49,315 nt of DNA from Pseudoxanthomonas mexicana (GTDB taxonomy: Bacteria; Pseudomonadota; Gammaproteobacteria; Xanthomonadales; Xanthomonadaceae). A model generated the notes under the pieces. It saw only the letters and a program-made list of their open reading frames with translations. It did not search any database and was not told the DNA's origin. Shown here piece by piece: positions 32,413 through 40,205 of this stretch. Each line of letters begins with the position of its first letter. Within the stretch, counting starts at the first letter, position 1. The DNA lies in NCBI RefSeq assembly GCF_001556105.1, contig NZ_LSIF01000040.1:1-49315 (forward strand), given 5' to 3'. Position numbers and translations under genes: made by a program.

Positions 32413-33180
32413 ATGCTGGTCGACAGCCACAGTCATTTCGACGCGCCGGAGTTCGACGCCGACCGCGATGCGGCGTTGGCGCGAGCACGTGCGGCCGGCG
32501 TGACCCGGCAGGTGGTACCCGCCATCACCGCGGCTTCCTGGTCGAAGCTGCGCGAAGTGTGCGCGAGCTATGAGGGCTTGTTCCCTGCCTACGGACTACA
32601 TCCGATGTACCTCGCCGACCACCGTCCCGCGCACCTCGATGATCTGCGCGGCTGGATCGAGCGCGAGCGACCGGTGGCCATCGGCGAGTGCGGGCTGGAC
32701 TTCTTCGTCGACGGCTTGGATGCCGACGAACAGCAGCGCTACTTCGACGGTCAACTGAAGTTGGCGCGGGAGTTCGACCTGCCGCTGATCGTGCATGCGC
32801 GGCGCGCGGTGGATGCAGTGATCGCGTCGGTCAAACGCATCGGCCGCCTGCGCGGCGTGGTGCACAGTTTCTCCGGCAGCCCGGAGCAGGCCCGACAGCT
32901 GTGGCAGCTGGGTTTCATGATCGGACTGGGCGGACCGGTGACCTATGAGCGCGCGAACCGCCTGCGCACCCTCGCCCGCACGATGCCACTCGAGTTTCTG
33001 CTGCTGGAAACCGATGCGCCCGACCAGCCCGACGCGGGTATCCGCGGGCAGCGCAACGAGCCATCCCGGCTTACCGCGGTCCGTGACGTGATCGCGGAGC
33101 TTCGCGCCCAGTCGCCTGGCGAGATCGCCGCGGCGACGACGCGCAACGCCGAGCGTCTTTTCAGCCTGCCGCTGCGCTGA
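32413..33180 (+). CDS. TatD-family metal-dependent hydrolase/DNase
   Basis: A 255-residue amidohydrolase-fold protein. It has VDSHSHFDAPEFD (metal His pair), IGECGLDFF (metal Glu), LIVHARRAVDAV, VVHSFSGSPEQA, and LLETDAPDQPD (metal Asp). TatD proteins are 3'-5' DNases and may also hydrolyse other phosphodiesters or D-aminoacyl bonds. Its 3' end overlaps that of the convergent tcdA gene by 20 bp. Confidence 0.9.
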   Translation: MLVDSHSHFDAPEFDADRDAALARARAAGVTRQVVPAITAASWSKLREVCASYEGLFPAYGLHPMYLADHRPAHLDDLRGWIERERPVAIGECGLDFFVDGLDADEQQRYFDGQLKLAREFDLPLIVHARRAVDAVIASVKRIGRLRGVVHSFSGSPEQARQLWQLGFMIGLGGPVTYERANRLRTLARTMPLEFLLLETDAPDQPDAGIRGQRNEPSRLTAVRDVIAELRAQSPGEIAAATTRNAERLFSLPLR

Positions 33181-33976
33181 CGGCCGGTTTCGACGGCTTG
33201 GCCAGCAGTTCCAGCGCCTTGCCCACCATCACGAACGCGAACGCGCCGGTGATGTGGGTGGCCGCACCGAGGCCGACGCCGCAATCCAGCTTCAGCGCGG
33301 CGTCCGCACCCAGCTGCGGACGCAGGCCGCAAACGCTGCCGTCGGCCTGCGGATACTTGACGTTCTCCAGCGAGTACACGGCCTGCACGCCGAAGTAGCG
33401 GTCCTTGTTCTTCGGGAAATTGAACTCCGCACGCAGTTTCTTGCGCACCAGCGCGAGCAACGCGTCGTGCTCGGTGCGCGAAAGATCCCGCAGGCGGATC
33501 TGGGTGGGATCGGTGCGACCACCGGCCGAGCCGGATACGACGATCGGCAGCTTGCGCCGGCGGCACCAGGCGATCATCTCCACCTTGACGCGGAAGCTGT
33601 CGCAGGCGTCGAGCACGAGGTCGAACCGGCGATCGAGCAGATCGGCCATGTTGGTCGGAGTGAGGAACTGCGGCACGACGTCGACCTCGATCAGCGGATT
33701 GATCGCCCGGCAACGCGCGGCCATCGCCTCGGCCTTGTTCTGCCCGTAGTGACCTTCCAGCGCGGGCAGCTGCCGATTGGTGTTGGACACGCAGATGTCA
33801 TCGGCATCGATCAGCGTCAGATGGCCGATGCCGGAGCGCGCCAGCGCCTCGACCGCCCACGAGCCCACGCCGCCCATGCCCACCACGGCCACGCGCGCGG
33901 CCGCGTGACGCTCAACCGCACCCACGCCATACAGGCGGTCGATTCCGGCGAACCGGTCCCTGAGTTCTTTCTTCAT
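33161..33976 (-). CDS. tcdA: tRNA threonylcarbamoyladenosine dehydratase TcdA
   Basis: A 271-residue E1-like protein (YgdL/CsdL). RFAGIDRLYGVGAVERHAAARVAVVGMGGVGSWAVEALARSGIGHLTLIDADDICVSNTNRQ contains the ATP-binding loop and the DADxxxxxNxNRQ motif. CDSFRVKVEMIAWCRRRKLPIVVSGSAGGRTDPTQIRLRDLSRTEHDALLALVRK follows. It cyclises t6A37 in tRNAs to ct6A in an ATP-dependent step. The ATG is at 33976, 76 bp from the divergent cytochrome gene. Confidence 0.93.
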   Translation of the reverse strand: MKKELRDRFAGIDRLYGVGAVERHAAARVAVVGMGGVGSWAVEALARSGIGHLTLIDADDICVSNTNRQLPALEGHYGQNKAEAMAARCRAINPLIEVDVVPQFLTPTNMADLLDRRFDLVLDACDSFRVKVEMIAWCRRRKLPIVVSGSAGGRTDPTQIRLRDLSRTEHDALLALVRKKLRAEFNFPKNKDRYFGVQAVYSLENVKYPQADGSVCGLRPQLGADAALKLDCGVGLGAATHITGAFAFVMVGKALELLAKPSKPAVSAAAG

Positions 33977-34052
33977 GTCTCCAGTGTAAGCCGTGGCGCG
34001 AACCGTGACGCGCGTCGTACCATCGCGGCGTCACTTACAAGGAGCCCGCCGC

Positions 34053-34493
34053 ATGGCCAGCCAACCCGAGACCAAGAAGCCCTCCGCCGCATCCCGGTAC
34101 TTCTTCCTGTTCCTGATCGGGCTGGTGGTGGGCGCCATCTGTACGGTCATGGCGCTGCGCGCCATCCAGGCACGCCAGGATCCGTTCCCGGACAGCGTGA
34201 TGCACGTGATGGCCAAGCATTCCGGTCAACTGGCCGACAAGGTCAAGCAGAACCGCTGCGCCGCCACCGACACCATCCCCCATGTGCGCACGCTGCGAGC
34301 CATGGCGAACGACTTGGAGATGGCCTTCCCCGGCATCGCCGACGACCAGCGCTTCAAGAACCACACCAGTCAGTTCCGCGCAGACCTCGACGCCGCGCTG
34401 AGTGCTCCGCCTACGCAATGCAGTGCGGCCAGCGCGCTGGTCGAAAAGATCGGTAGCGATTGCAAGGCCTGCCATCAGGATTTCCGCGGCTAG
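34053..34493 (+). CDS. Membrane-tethered c-type cytochrome-like protein
   Basis: A 146-residue protein with an N-terminal membrane anchor (YFFLFLIGLVVGAICTVMAL, about 16-35). A helical periplasmic domain ends in CKACHQDFRG, a single haem-c site. The pattern of helices before a C-terminal CxxCH (HVRTLRAMANDLEMAFPG...FKNHTSQFRADLDAAL) resembles cytochrome c'/c556. Two further Cys (KQNRCAATD, PPTQCSAAS) could form a disulphide. The ATG at 34053 follows AAGGAG. No partner oxidase or reductase is adjacent. Confidence 0.78.
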   Translation: MASQPETKKPSAASRYFFLFLIGLVVGAICTVMALRAIQARQDPFPDSVMHVMAKHSGQLADKVKQNRCAATDTIPHVRTLRAMANDLEMAFPGIADDQRFKNHTSQFRADLDAALSAPPTQCSAASALVEKIGSDCKACHQDFRG

Positions 34494-34639
34494 GTGGGGC
34501 CGCGCATCTGAATCGAACCTGACATCCGGGCTGCGCAAGCGGCCCGATTGTCGTCGTGTTCACGCACCCATGTGGAGCATGCGCTGCCAAGGCACCGCGC
34601 AATGACGTCGGGCCACACCACCACCCACAGGAGGCTCCC

Positions 34640-35107
34640 ATGAACATGCGTCTGCTCGCCATCGGCTTGACCGCCACCGTCGCCCTCGCCGGCTGCGCCA
34701 GCACCTCACCGGGTTACAGCAGCAGCGGTGGCTACAACAGCGCGCCGGCAAACCGCTACTGCGCAGACTGCGGCATCGTAGAACGCATCGATGTGGTGTC
34801 GTCGGGCCGCAACGCCCCGTCTGCCACGGGCGCCGTGCTGGGCGGGATCGTCGGCGCCGTCGCGGGCCGCCAGATTTCCGGCCGGACCGGCGGCAGCGAG
34901 GGCAACAAGAATGTCTCGACCGTGGCCGGCGCGGTCGCCGGCGCTGCAGCAGGCAATGCGATCCAGAACCGCACCACCGGCGACACCTACAACGTCACCG
35001 TGCGCATGGACGATGGTCGCCGCGTGACGATCAGCCAACATGACCTCGGCGGCGTTCGCGAGAACACCTATGTCCGCATCCAGAATGGTCGCGTGGTGAT
35101 CCGCTGA
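34640..35107 (+). CDS. Glycine-zipper 2TM outer-membrane lipoprotein (SlyB/PcpC-like)
   Basis: A 155-residue lipoprotein with signal and lipobox MNMRLLAIGLTATVALAGC (Cys19). CADCGIVERIDVV follows, then the glycine zipper GAVLGGIVGAVAGRQISG...VAGAVAGAAAGNAIQ. The C-terminal domain has TYNVTVRMDDGRRVTISQHDLGGVRENTYVRIQNGRVV. This matches the 17-kDa antigen/SlyB group that stabilises the outer membrane and is often PhoP- or stress-regulated. The ATG follows AGGAGG. The 146 bp before it hold no gene. Confidence 0.9.
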   Translation: MNMRLLAIGLTATVALAGCASTSPGYSSSGGYNSAPANRYCADCGIVERIDVVSSGRNAPSATGAVLGGIVGAVAGRQISGRTGGSEGNKNVSTVAGAVAGAAAGNAIQNRTTGDTYNVTVRMDDGRRVTISQHDLGGVRENTYVRIQNGRVVIR

Positions 35108-35129
35108 TCGTTCCCGGCATGCGTTTACA

Positions 35130-35157
35130 AAAAAGCCCGGCATCTGCCGGGCTTTTT
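35130..35157. terminator. Bidirectional terminator, glycine-zipper lipoprotein / cold-shock gene
   Basis: AAAAAGCCCGGC pairs with GCCGGGCTTTTT around a short ATCT loop. The A and T tracts on both flanks let it act in both directions. It lies 22 bp after the lipoprotein stop and 40 bp beyond the leftward cold-shock gene stop. Confidence 0.9.
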
Positions 35158-35197
35158 CTTGCGGGATCCGCGCGGGCGCACGGTGCCGCCGACGACC

Positions 35198-35407
35198 TCA
35201 GACCGGCTCCACCGCATCTGCCTGCAGGCCCTTCTGGCCTTGCACGACGGTGAAGCTGACCTTCTGGCCTTCTTTCAGGCTCTTGAAGCCCTGGGTCTGG
35301 ATGGCGCGAAAATGCACGAACACGTCCTCGCCATTTTCGCGGCTGATAAAGCCGAACCCCTTGGCATCGTTGAACCATTTCACGGTTCCGGTTTCACGAT
35401 CAGGCAT
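35198..35407 (-). CDS. CspA-family cold-shock protein
   Basis: A 69-residue nucleic-acid chaperone. RNP1 is KGFGFI and RNP2 is VFVHF, in [37 protein letters not shown]. The end [20 protein letters not shown] is typical. Such proteins melt RNA secondary structure at low temperature or in stationary phase. The 230 bp upstream (35408-35637) carry no gene and give room for the long 5' leader usual in this family. Confidence 0.95.
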   Translation of the reverse strand: MPDRETGTVKWFNDAKGFGFISRENGEDVFVHFRAIQTQGFKSLKEGQKVSFTVVQGQKGLQADAVEPV

Positions 35408-35637
35408 CTACTTGCTCCTTGGAACGGGTGGTGGATACGTCCTGCTGGGCGGCTGGTTGCAAGGAGGAAGCGAGGTACAAGGATGCAGCGGATCATGGAT
35501 CTACCCCATCAGGCCACGATTCACGGTGACCTTGGCAACGGCAGCGGCCGCACAGTAACCCGGCATTTGGCAAAATGCAAACGCGCGAAAGAAAAAGTCA
35601 ACCCCCCTCCAACCCTTTGATTTGCTAGGAGATTTTA

Positions 35638-36123
35638 TTGGACATCCAGATGCTGTACTACGCGCTGGCCGTGGTGTTGATCCTGGTGGGCATCGCGGGG
35701 GTGATCCTGCCCGCCCTGCCCGGCCTGCCAGTGGTGTTCGCCGGCATGCTGCTGGCGGCATGGGCGGGGGACTTCCAGCAGATCGGCTGGGTGACGCTGG
35801 TGGTGCTGGGCCTGTTGACGGCGCTGTCGTTCGCGGCCGACATCTTCTCCACCACGATCGGCGCGCAGCGGGTCGGTGCCAGCCGCAAGGCGCTGGTCGG
35901 CACAGTGATCGGCACGTTCGCCGGCCTGTTCTTCATGCCCATCGGCCTGCTCGCCGGTCCGTTCGTGGGCGCGCTGGTGGGCGAACTGTGGCACGGCCGC
36001 GAGCTGCGACAGGCAACGAAGGTGGGCCTGGGTACGTGGCTCGGCATCGTCCTGGGCGTCGTGCTGAAACTGGGCCTGGCGTTCGCCATGCTCGGCCTGT
36101 TCGTGTTCGCCTGGATCTTCTGA
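35638..36123 (+). CDS. DUF456-family membrane protein
   Basis: A 161-residue very hydrophobic protein with about four spans: LYYALAVVLILVGIAGVILPALPGLPVVFAGMLLAAW, GWVTLVVLGLLTALSFAAD, GTVIGTFAGLFFMPIGLLAGPFVGALVGEL and WLGIVLGVVLKLGLAFAMLGLFVFAWIF. The glycine-rich PALPGLP segment is typical of DUF456. The start is TTG at 35638, 5 bases after AGGAGA. The first ATG (35650) would be too far from that site. Function is unknown. Confidence 0.85.
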   Translation: MDIQMLYYALAVVLILVGIAGVILPALPGLPVVFAGMLLAAWAGDFQQIGWVTLVVLGLLTALSFAADIFSTTIGAQRVGASRKALVGTVIGTFAGLFFMPIGLLAGPFVGALVGELWHGRELRQATKVGLGTWLGIVLGVVLKLGLAFAMLGLFVFAWIF

Positions 36124-36192
36124 CCCGGTCCTGCTTCGTCAGGCCGTCGCCGGCTGGCAGAATGGCGGCGCCCCCACCGTTCGAGTTCCTGC

Positions 36193-37383
36193 ATGACGCA
36201 TCGCATCCGCCTGCTGCCGCTGGTAATCGGAGTTACCTTTCCGCTGGGCGCCCAGGCCCAGGATGCGGATTCGAGCCAAGCGACACCAGCGGAGGCGTGC
36301 TTCCTGCTGGAGAACGATGCCGCGCGCCTGGCCTGCTACGACGCCGCGCTGGGTCGAACCGCGGCCGACACCCGCCATGCCGACGCGCAGGCGTTGGCGG
36401 CGAAGGAAGCCGAAGCACAAGCGCGTGCCCAGGCCCGAGCTGAAGCACGCGCCACAGCGGAAACCGAAGCCGGCCAGGATCTACCACTCAGCCAGCGCGC
36501 ACGCCGACGCATGGGCGCATGGTTCCGTGTCGACGAAGCGGCGGAAGCCGACCTGATCGCCAACGCCGGCCGCGGCTCGCTGCTCGACAGCCGCTGGGAA
36601 TTGGCCAAGGATTCCAAGTTGGGCGTGTTCCAACTGCGCGCCTACAAACCCATGTACCTGCTGCCTGCGTTCTGGACCAGCCGGGTCAATGAAATGCCGT
36701 CTTCGCCCAATCCGGACAATACGGTCACCGAGGCGCAGGAACTGCAGGACATCGAGGCCAAGTTCCAGTTGAGCTTCAAGACCAAGTTCGCGGAGAACGT
36801 GTTCGGCGACAACGGCGATATCTGGGGTGCCTATACGCAGAGTTCGCGCTGGCAGGTCTACAACGGCGAGGAGTCGCGTCCGTTCCGCGAGACCAACTAC
36901 GAGCCGGAAGTGATGCTCGTGTTCCGCAGCAACTACGGCATCGCCGGCTGGAAGGGACGCATGACCGGCATCGCCTTCAACCACCAGTCGAACGGCCGCA
37001 GCGATCCGTTGTCGCGTAGCTGGAACCGCGTCATCGGCACGGTGGGAATGGATCGCGAGAACTGGGCACTCGTGCTGCGCTCGTGGTACCGCGTGCCCGA
37101 CGGCAATGACGACGACAATCCCGACATCGAGAACTACATCGGCCGCGGCGACGCGATGCTGACCTACACGCGCGACGGCCACGTGTTCACCGTGCTCGGC
37201 CGGCACTCGCTGCGTGGCGGCGACGAGTCGTACGGGGCGCTGCAGCTGGACTACGGCTTCCCCATCAGCCGCGCCTTCCGCGCCCACGTGCAGGTCTTCC
37301 ATGGCTATGGCGAGAGCCTGATCGACTACAACCACAAGGCCACCTACGTGGGCCTGGGCATCTCGCTGCTGGACTGGTACTGA
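36193..37383 (+). CDS. pldA: Outer-membrane phospholipase A
   Basis: A 396-residue OMPLA. It has a signal peptide (MTHRIRLLPLVIGVTFPLGAQAQ), an Ala/Glu-rich helical linker (about 60-105) and a 12-strand barrel. The catalytic set is visible as His264, Ser266 and Asn278 in FNHQSNGRSDPLSRSWNR, with the same H-x-S-x11-N spacing as E. coli. The barrel ends in the aromatic residue Tyr (LDWY). PldA hydrolyses phospholipids that reach the outer leaflet. It is longer than the E. coli enzyme because of the N-terminal extension. Its stop shares a base with the arsC start (TGATG). Confidence 0.93.
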   Translation: MTHRIRLLPLVIGVTFPLGAQAQDADSSQATPAEACFLLENDAARLACYDAALGRTAADTRHADAQALAAKEAEAQARAQARAEARATAETEAGQDLPLSQRARRRMGAWFRVDEAAEADLIANAGRGSLLDSRWELAKDSKLGVFQLRAYKPMYLLPAFWTSRVNEMPSSPNPDNTVTEAQELQDIEAKFQLSFKTKFAENVFGDNGDIWGAYTQSSRWQVYNGEESRPFRETNYEPEVMLVFRSNYGIAGWKGRMTGIAFNHQSNGRSDPLSRSWNRVIGTVGMDRENWALVLRSWYRVPDGNDDDNPDIENYIGRGDAMLTYTRDGHVFTVLGRHSLRGGDESYGALQLDYGFPISRAFRAHVQVFHGYGESLIDYNHKATYVGLGISLLDWY

Positions 37384-37802
37384 TGGACGACGTGACGATC
37401 TACCACAACCCCGCCTGCGGCACCTCGCGCAACACGCTGGGACTGATCCGCAATGCCGGTATCGAGCCGCACGTCATCGAGTACCTGAAGGCGCCGCCCG
37501 ACCGCGCCACGCTGCAGGGACTGATCGCCGCCATGCAGGTGCCAGTCCGCGATGCCGTACGCACGAAGGAAGCCCTCTACGCCGAACTCGGCCTCGCCGA
37601 CGCAGGCGATGCGTCGCTGATCGATGCGATGCTGGCGCATCCGGTCTTGATCAACCGGCCGATCGTGATCACCGCGCTGGGAACGAGATTGTGCCGCCCC
37701 TCGGAAGAGGTGCTCGACATCCTGCCCCAGCCACAGCGCGGGGCCTTCAGCAAGGAAGACGGCGAGCCGGTCGTCGATGCGGACGGAAATCGCATCGCCT
37801 GA
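37383..37802 (+). CDS. arsC: Arsenate reductase, glutaredoxin-dependent (ArsC)
   Basis: A 139-residue ArsC of the E. coli plasmid type. The catalytic Cys12 lies in YHNPACGTSRNTL. Arg60 and downstream Arg92 and Arg105 (NRPIV, LCRPSEEV) correspond to the arsenate-binding arginines. It reduces arsenate to arsenite with glutathione and glutaredoxin. No arsB, arsR or acr3 gene is near, so it may be a housekeeping copy. It is translationally coupled to pldA (TGATG). Confidence 0.92.
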   Translation: MDDVTIYHNPACGTSRNTLGLIRNAGIEPHVIEYLKAPPDRATLQGLIAAMQVPVRDAVRTKEALYAELGLADAGDASLIDAMLAHPVLINRPIVITALGTRLCRPSEEVLDILPQPQRGAFSKEDGEPVVDADGNRIA

Positions 37803-37848
37803 CGTAAGATCCCGCGCAGGTACCCGCATCGCCTGCCAAGGAAGCTCC

Positions 37849-38958
37849 ATGCCACGCCAACGCCGTTCGTTCTTCGCCTACTCCTCCGCGCTGCTGGGCC
37901 TGCTCAGCCTGATGGCCGTGGCCTGCTTCCATTTTCCGGAACTGCTGACCAGCAAGGAATTCCGCGCGGCCTACAACGAACAGTTCGCCCGCCACCTGCT
38001 GCTGGTGGGGCTGGCGGCCGCGTTCGGCATGGGTACGTGGGCGATCCTGCGCGACCGCAACAAGCGCATCGCGATGATCGGCGTGGTCAGTGCCACGCTC
38101 GCCGTGCTGCTGGGCGGCACCAACGTGCAGTTCGATGCGATCGGCAAGACCCCGTATTCGCTGGGACTGGACTGGTTCGTCATCTCGCTGTTCTTCTCGG
38201 CGCTGGTGTTCGTGCCGATGGAGCACTACCTGGGCAAGCGCCGGATTTCGCCGCTGCGTCCGGGCTGGCGCACCGACGTCACCTACTTCTTCATGAGCCA
38301 CATGCTGGTGCAGTTCATCCTGATCATGGTGACCGCGTCGACCTCGACGATCGCCGGGCTGGCCGCCTTCCCCGCCCTCAAGGCCGCGATCCAGTCGCTG
38401 CCGGTGTGGGCACAGTTCCTGATCGCGGTGTTCGTCGCCGACCTGGCGCAGGCGCTGCTGCATCGTGCGTACCACAACATCCCGTGGCTCTGGCGCTTCC
38501 ATGCCGTGCACCACTCCAGCCGCGAGATGGACTGGCTGGCCGGTTCGCGCATCCATATCGTCGAGATCGTGCTGACCCGCAGCGCGGTGCTGCTGCCGCT
38601 GCTGGTACTGGGCTTCTCGACGCCGGCGGTGAATGCGTACGTGATCCTGGTCGGCCTGCAGGCTGTGCTGGCGCACGCCAACCTCGGCGTCCGCTTCGGC
38701 TGGCTGGAGTACCTGCTGGTGCTGCCGCGCTACCACCACTGGCACCACGCACGGCACAAGGACTACCTGGACGTGAACTACGCCATCCATTTGCCGCTGG
38801 TGGACATGCTGATGGGCACGTTCAAGCTGCCGTCCAGGCAGGAAGACTGGCCAGAGGAGTACGGCGTGATGAAGCTGGAGACGGTGCCGCGCGGCATCCT
38901 GCGCCAGCACCTGATGCCGTTCCAGGGCGGGAAAAAGTTCGACGAATACGTGGACTGA
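37849..38958 (+). CDS. Sterol desaturase / fatty acid hydroxylase family membrane enzyme
   Basis: A 369-residue integral membrane protein with several N-terminal spans. The di-iron histidine clusters of the family are present: HRAYH (HRAYHNIPWLWRFH), HAVHHSS, and HHWHHARH. Related enzymes oxidise sterols, sphingolipids, alkylglycerols or carotenoids. The bacterial substrate here is unknown; a membrane-lipid tailoring role is inferred from the family and from pldA upstream. The ATG at 37849 follows AAGGAAG. A REP-like inverted repeat lies just after the stop. Confidence 0.88.
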   Translation: MPRQRRSFFAYSSALLGLLSLMAVACFHFPELLTSKEFRAAYNEQFARHLLLVGLAAAFGMGTWAILRDRNKRIAMIGVVSATLAVLLGGTNVQFDAIGKTPYSLGLDWFVISLFFSALVFVPMEHYLGKRRISPLRPGWRTDVTYFFMSHMLVQFILIMVTASTSTIAGLAAFPALKAAIQSLPVWAQFLIAVFVADLAQALLHRAYHNIPWLWRFHAVHHSSREMDWLAGSRIHIVEIVLTRSAVLLPLLVLGFSTPAVNAYVILVGLQAVLAHANLGVRFGWLEYLLVLPRYHHWHHARHKDYLDVNYAIHLPLVDMLMGTFKLPSRQEDWPEEYGVMKLETVPRGILRQHLMPFQGGKKFDEYVD

Positions 38959-38975
38959 TACAACGCGATGATCGC

Positions 38976-39061
38976 TGTGGGAGTGACGTAAGTCGCGAGC
39001 TTTCTCCATCGGCCCGCTTGGGTTCAATCGCGGGGCCTTCGCGACTTACGTCGCTCCCACA
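38976..39061. repeat. REP-like inverted repeat, copy 1
   Basis: The arms 38976-38998 (TGTGGGAGTGACGTAAGTCG...) and 39039-39061 are inverted repeats of 23 bp with one mismatch, separated by 40 bases. It lies between convergent genes (sterol desaturase-like and GST). The same core recurs at 45945-46009. Confidence 0.9.
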
Positions 39062-39074
39062 ACACGAAGCGCGA

Positions 39075-39713
39075 TCACGTCCAGTCCGTCAGCCCCTCGC
39101 GGGCATAGACTTCCCTGAAACTCGGCAGCGCCTTCATTCGTTGCGCGTAGGCCTGCAGCACCGGCCACGCGTCCGTCGGCATCGGCATGTTGCGCGACCA
39201 GCGCATCAGCACGGTCAACAGGAAATCGGCCGCGCTGCGCTGCGTACCCAGCAGGTAGGGGCCGTGCGCGCCAAGGTGGTCGGCGACCTGCCCCCACGCC
39301 ATTTCCAGTTTCGCCCGCGCATGATCCTGCGCGGCCTGGATGTTGGCCTCGCCCGCGATCTCGTCCGAATAGAACCATGCGCGGTACGCCGGCATCAGCG
39401 TGTTGGCGCAGAACAGCATCCAGCGGTAGTACTGCGCCCGCTGCATGCTCGCGATCGCCGGCGCCAGTTCCGCGCGCGGATGCGTGTCGGCGAGGTGCAT
39501 CAGGATCGCCGCTGTTTCCGTGATCACCTGCCCGTCCATCACCAGCGTGGGCACCACGCCGGCCGGATTGAGCTTCAGGTAGTCATCCGACTTCTGATCG
39601 CGCTTGTCGAAGTCCAGCTCGTGCAGCTCATGCGGAATGCCGAGCTCGATCAGCAACCAGTGCACGACCAGGCTGGCGGTACTGCGGGAGTAGTAGAGCG
39701 TGGTGTTCGGCAT
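39075..39713 (-). CDS. Glutathione S-transferase family protein
   Basis: A 212-residue GST. The N-domain is MPNTTLYYSRSTASLVVHWLLIELGIPHELHELDF with Ser10 near the active site. LNPAGVVPTLVMDGQVITETAAILMHLAD carries the cis-Pro and the ET glutathione contact. The C-domain has GTQRSAADFLLTVLMRWSRNM. Class and substrate are unclear; the start resembles beta/YfcG-like GSTs. It lies 17 bp after the GNAT gene. Confidence 0.9.
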   Translation of the reverse strand: MPNTTLYYSRSTASLVVHWLLIELGIPHELHELDFDKRDQKSDDYLKLNPAGVVPTLVMDGQVITETAAILMHLADTHPRAELAPAIASMQRAQYYRWMLFCANTLMPAYRAWFYSDEIAGEANIQAAQDHARAKLEMAWGQVADHLGAHGPYLLGTQRSAADFLLTVLMRWSRNMPMPTDAWPVLQAYAQRMKALPSFREVYAREGLTDWT

Positions 39714-39730
39714 GACGGACTCCGGAACGA

Positions 39731-40183
39731 TCACAGGTGAGGAGCGGAATGACGCTCGTGCAGGTGCAGCAGCGGGAAGGGGTTTCCACTGGCGTCCACG
39801 GGTGAGCGTCCGCCCACCTCGAAACCATTGGCCTGGTAGAACGCAAGTGCGGAAGGATTCTGCTCGTTGACGTCCACCGTCAACGGACCCTTGCGGTAGC
39901 GTGCATGCGCCAGCAGGGCCTGGCCGCAGCCGCGCCGGAAGAAGCGCGGATCGACGAACAGCGCCTCGACGTGCGCATCGGTCAGACCGACGAAGCCCGC
40001 AATGCCGTCGGGCAGTTCCGCGAGCCACACCTCGAGTCCCGGCAAGGCCACGTCGCGCACGACCGGCAGCAGCGACTGGATGTCGGCCTCGGTCAGGAAG
40101 CCGTGCGTCGCGCGCACCGATGCCAGCCACACGGCCAGCAACGTCGCGTGATCGCGGGTCGTGGCAGGCCTGATCGTGATCAT
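39731..40183 (-). CDS. GNAT acetyltransferase (YjaB-like)
   Basis: A 150-residue single GNAT domain. It has MITIRPATTRDHATLLAVWLASVRATHGFLTEADIQSLLP, IAGFVGLTDAHVEALFVDPRFFRRGCGQALLAHA (the acetyl-CoA loop, R-x-x-G-x-G/A type), VDVNEQNPSALAFYQANGFEVGGRSPVDASGNPFPLLHLH. The ending is characteristic of the YjaB/PhnO-like group. The substrate is unknown. Confidence 0.88.
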   Translation of the reverse strand: MITIRPATTRDHATLLAVWLASVRATHGFLTEADIQSLLPVVRDVALPGLEVWLAELPDGIAGFVGLTDAHVEALFVDPRFFRRGCGQALLAHARYRKGPLTVDVNEQNPSALAFYQANGFEVGGRSPVDASGNPFPLLHLHERHSAPHL

Positions 40184-40205
40184 GGCGTGGCGTCGATGCG
40201 ATGGA

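Noticed and set aside
37383..37802. An arsenic resistance operon
   Set aside because: Only arsC is present. No arsR, arsB, acr3 or arsH is visible, and the gene is coupled to pldA.
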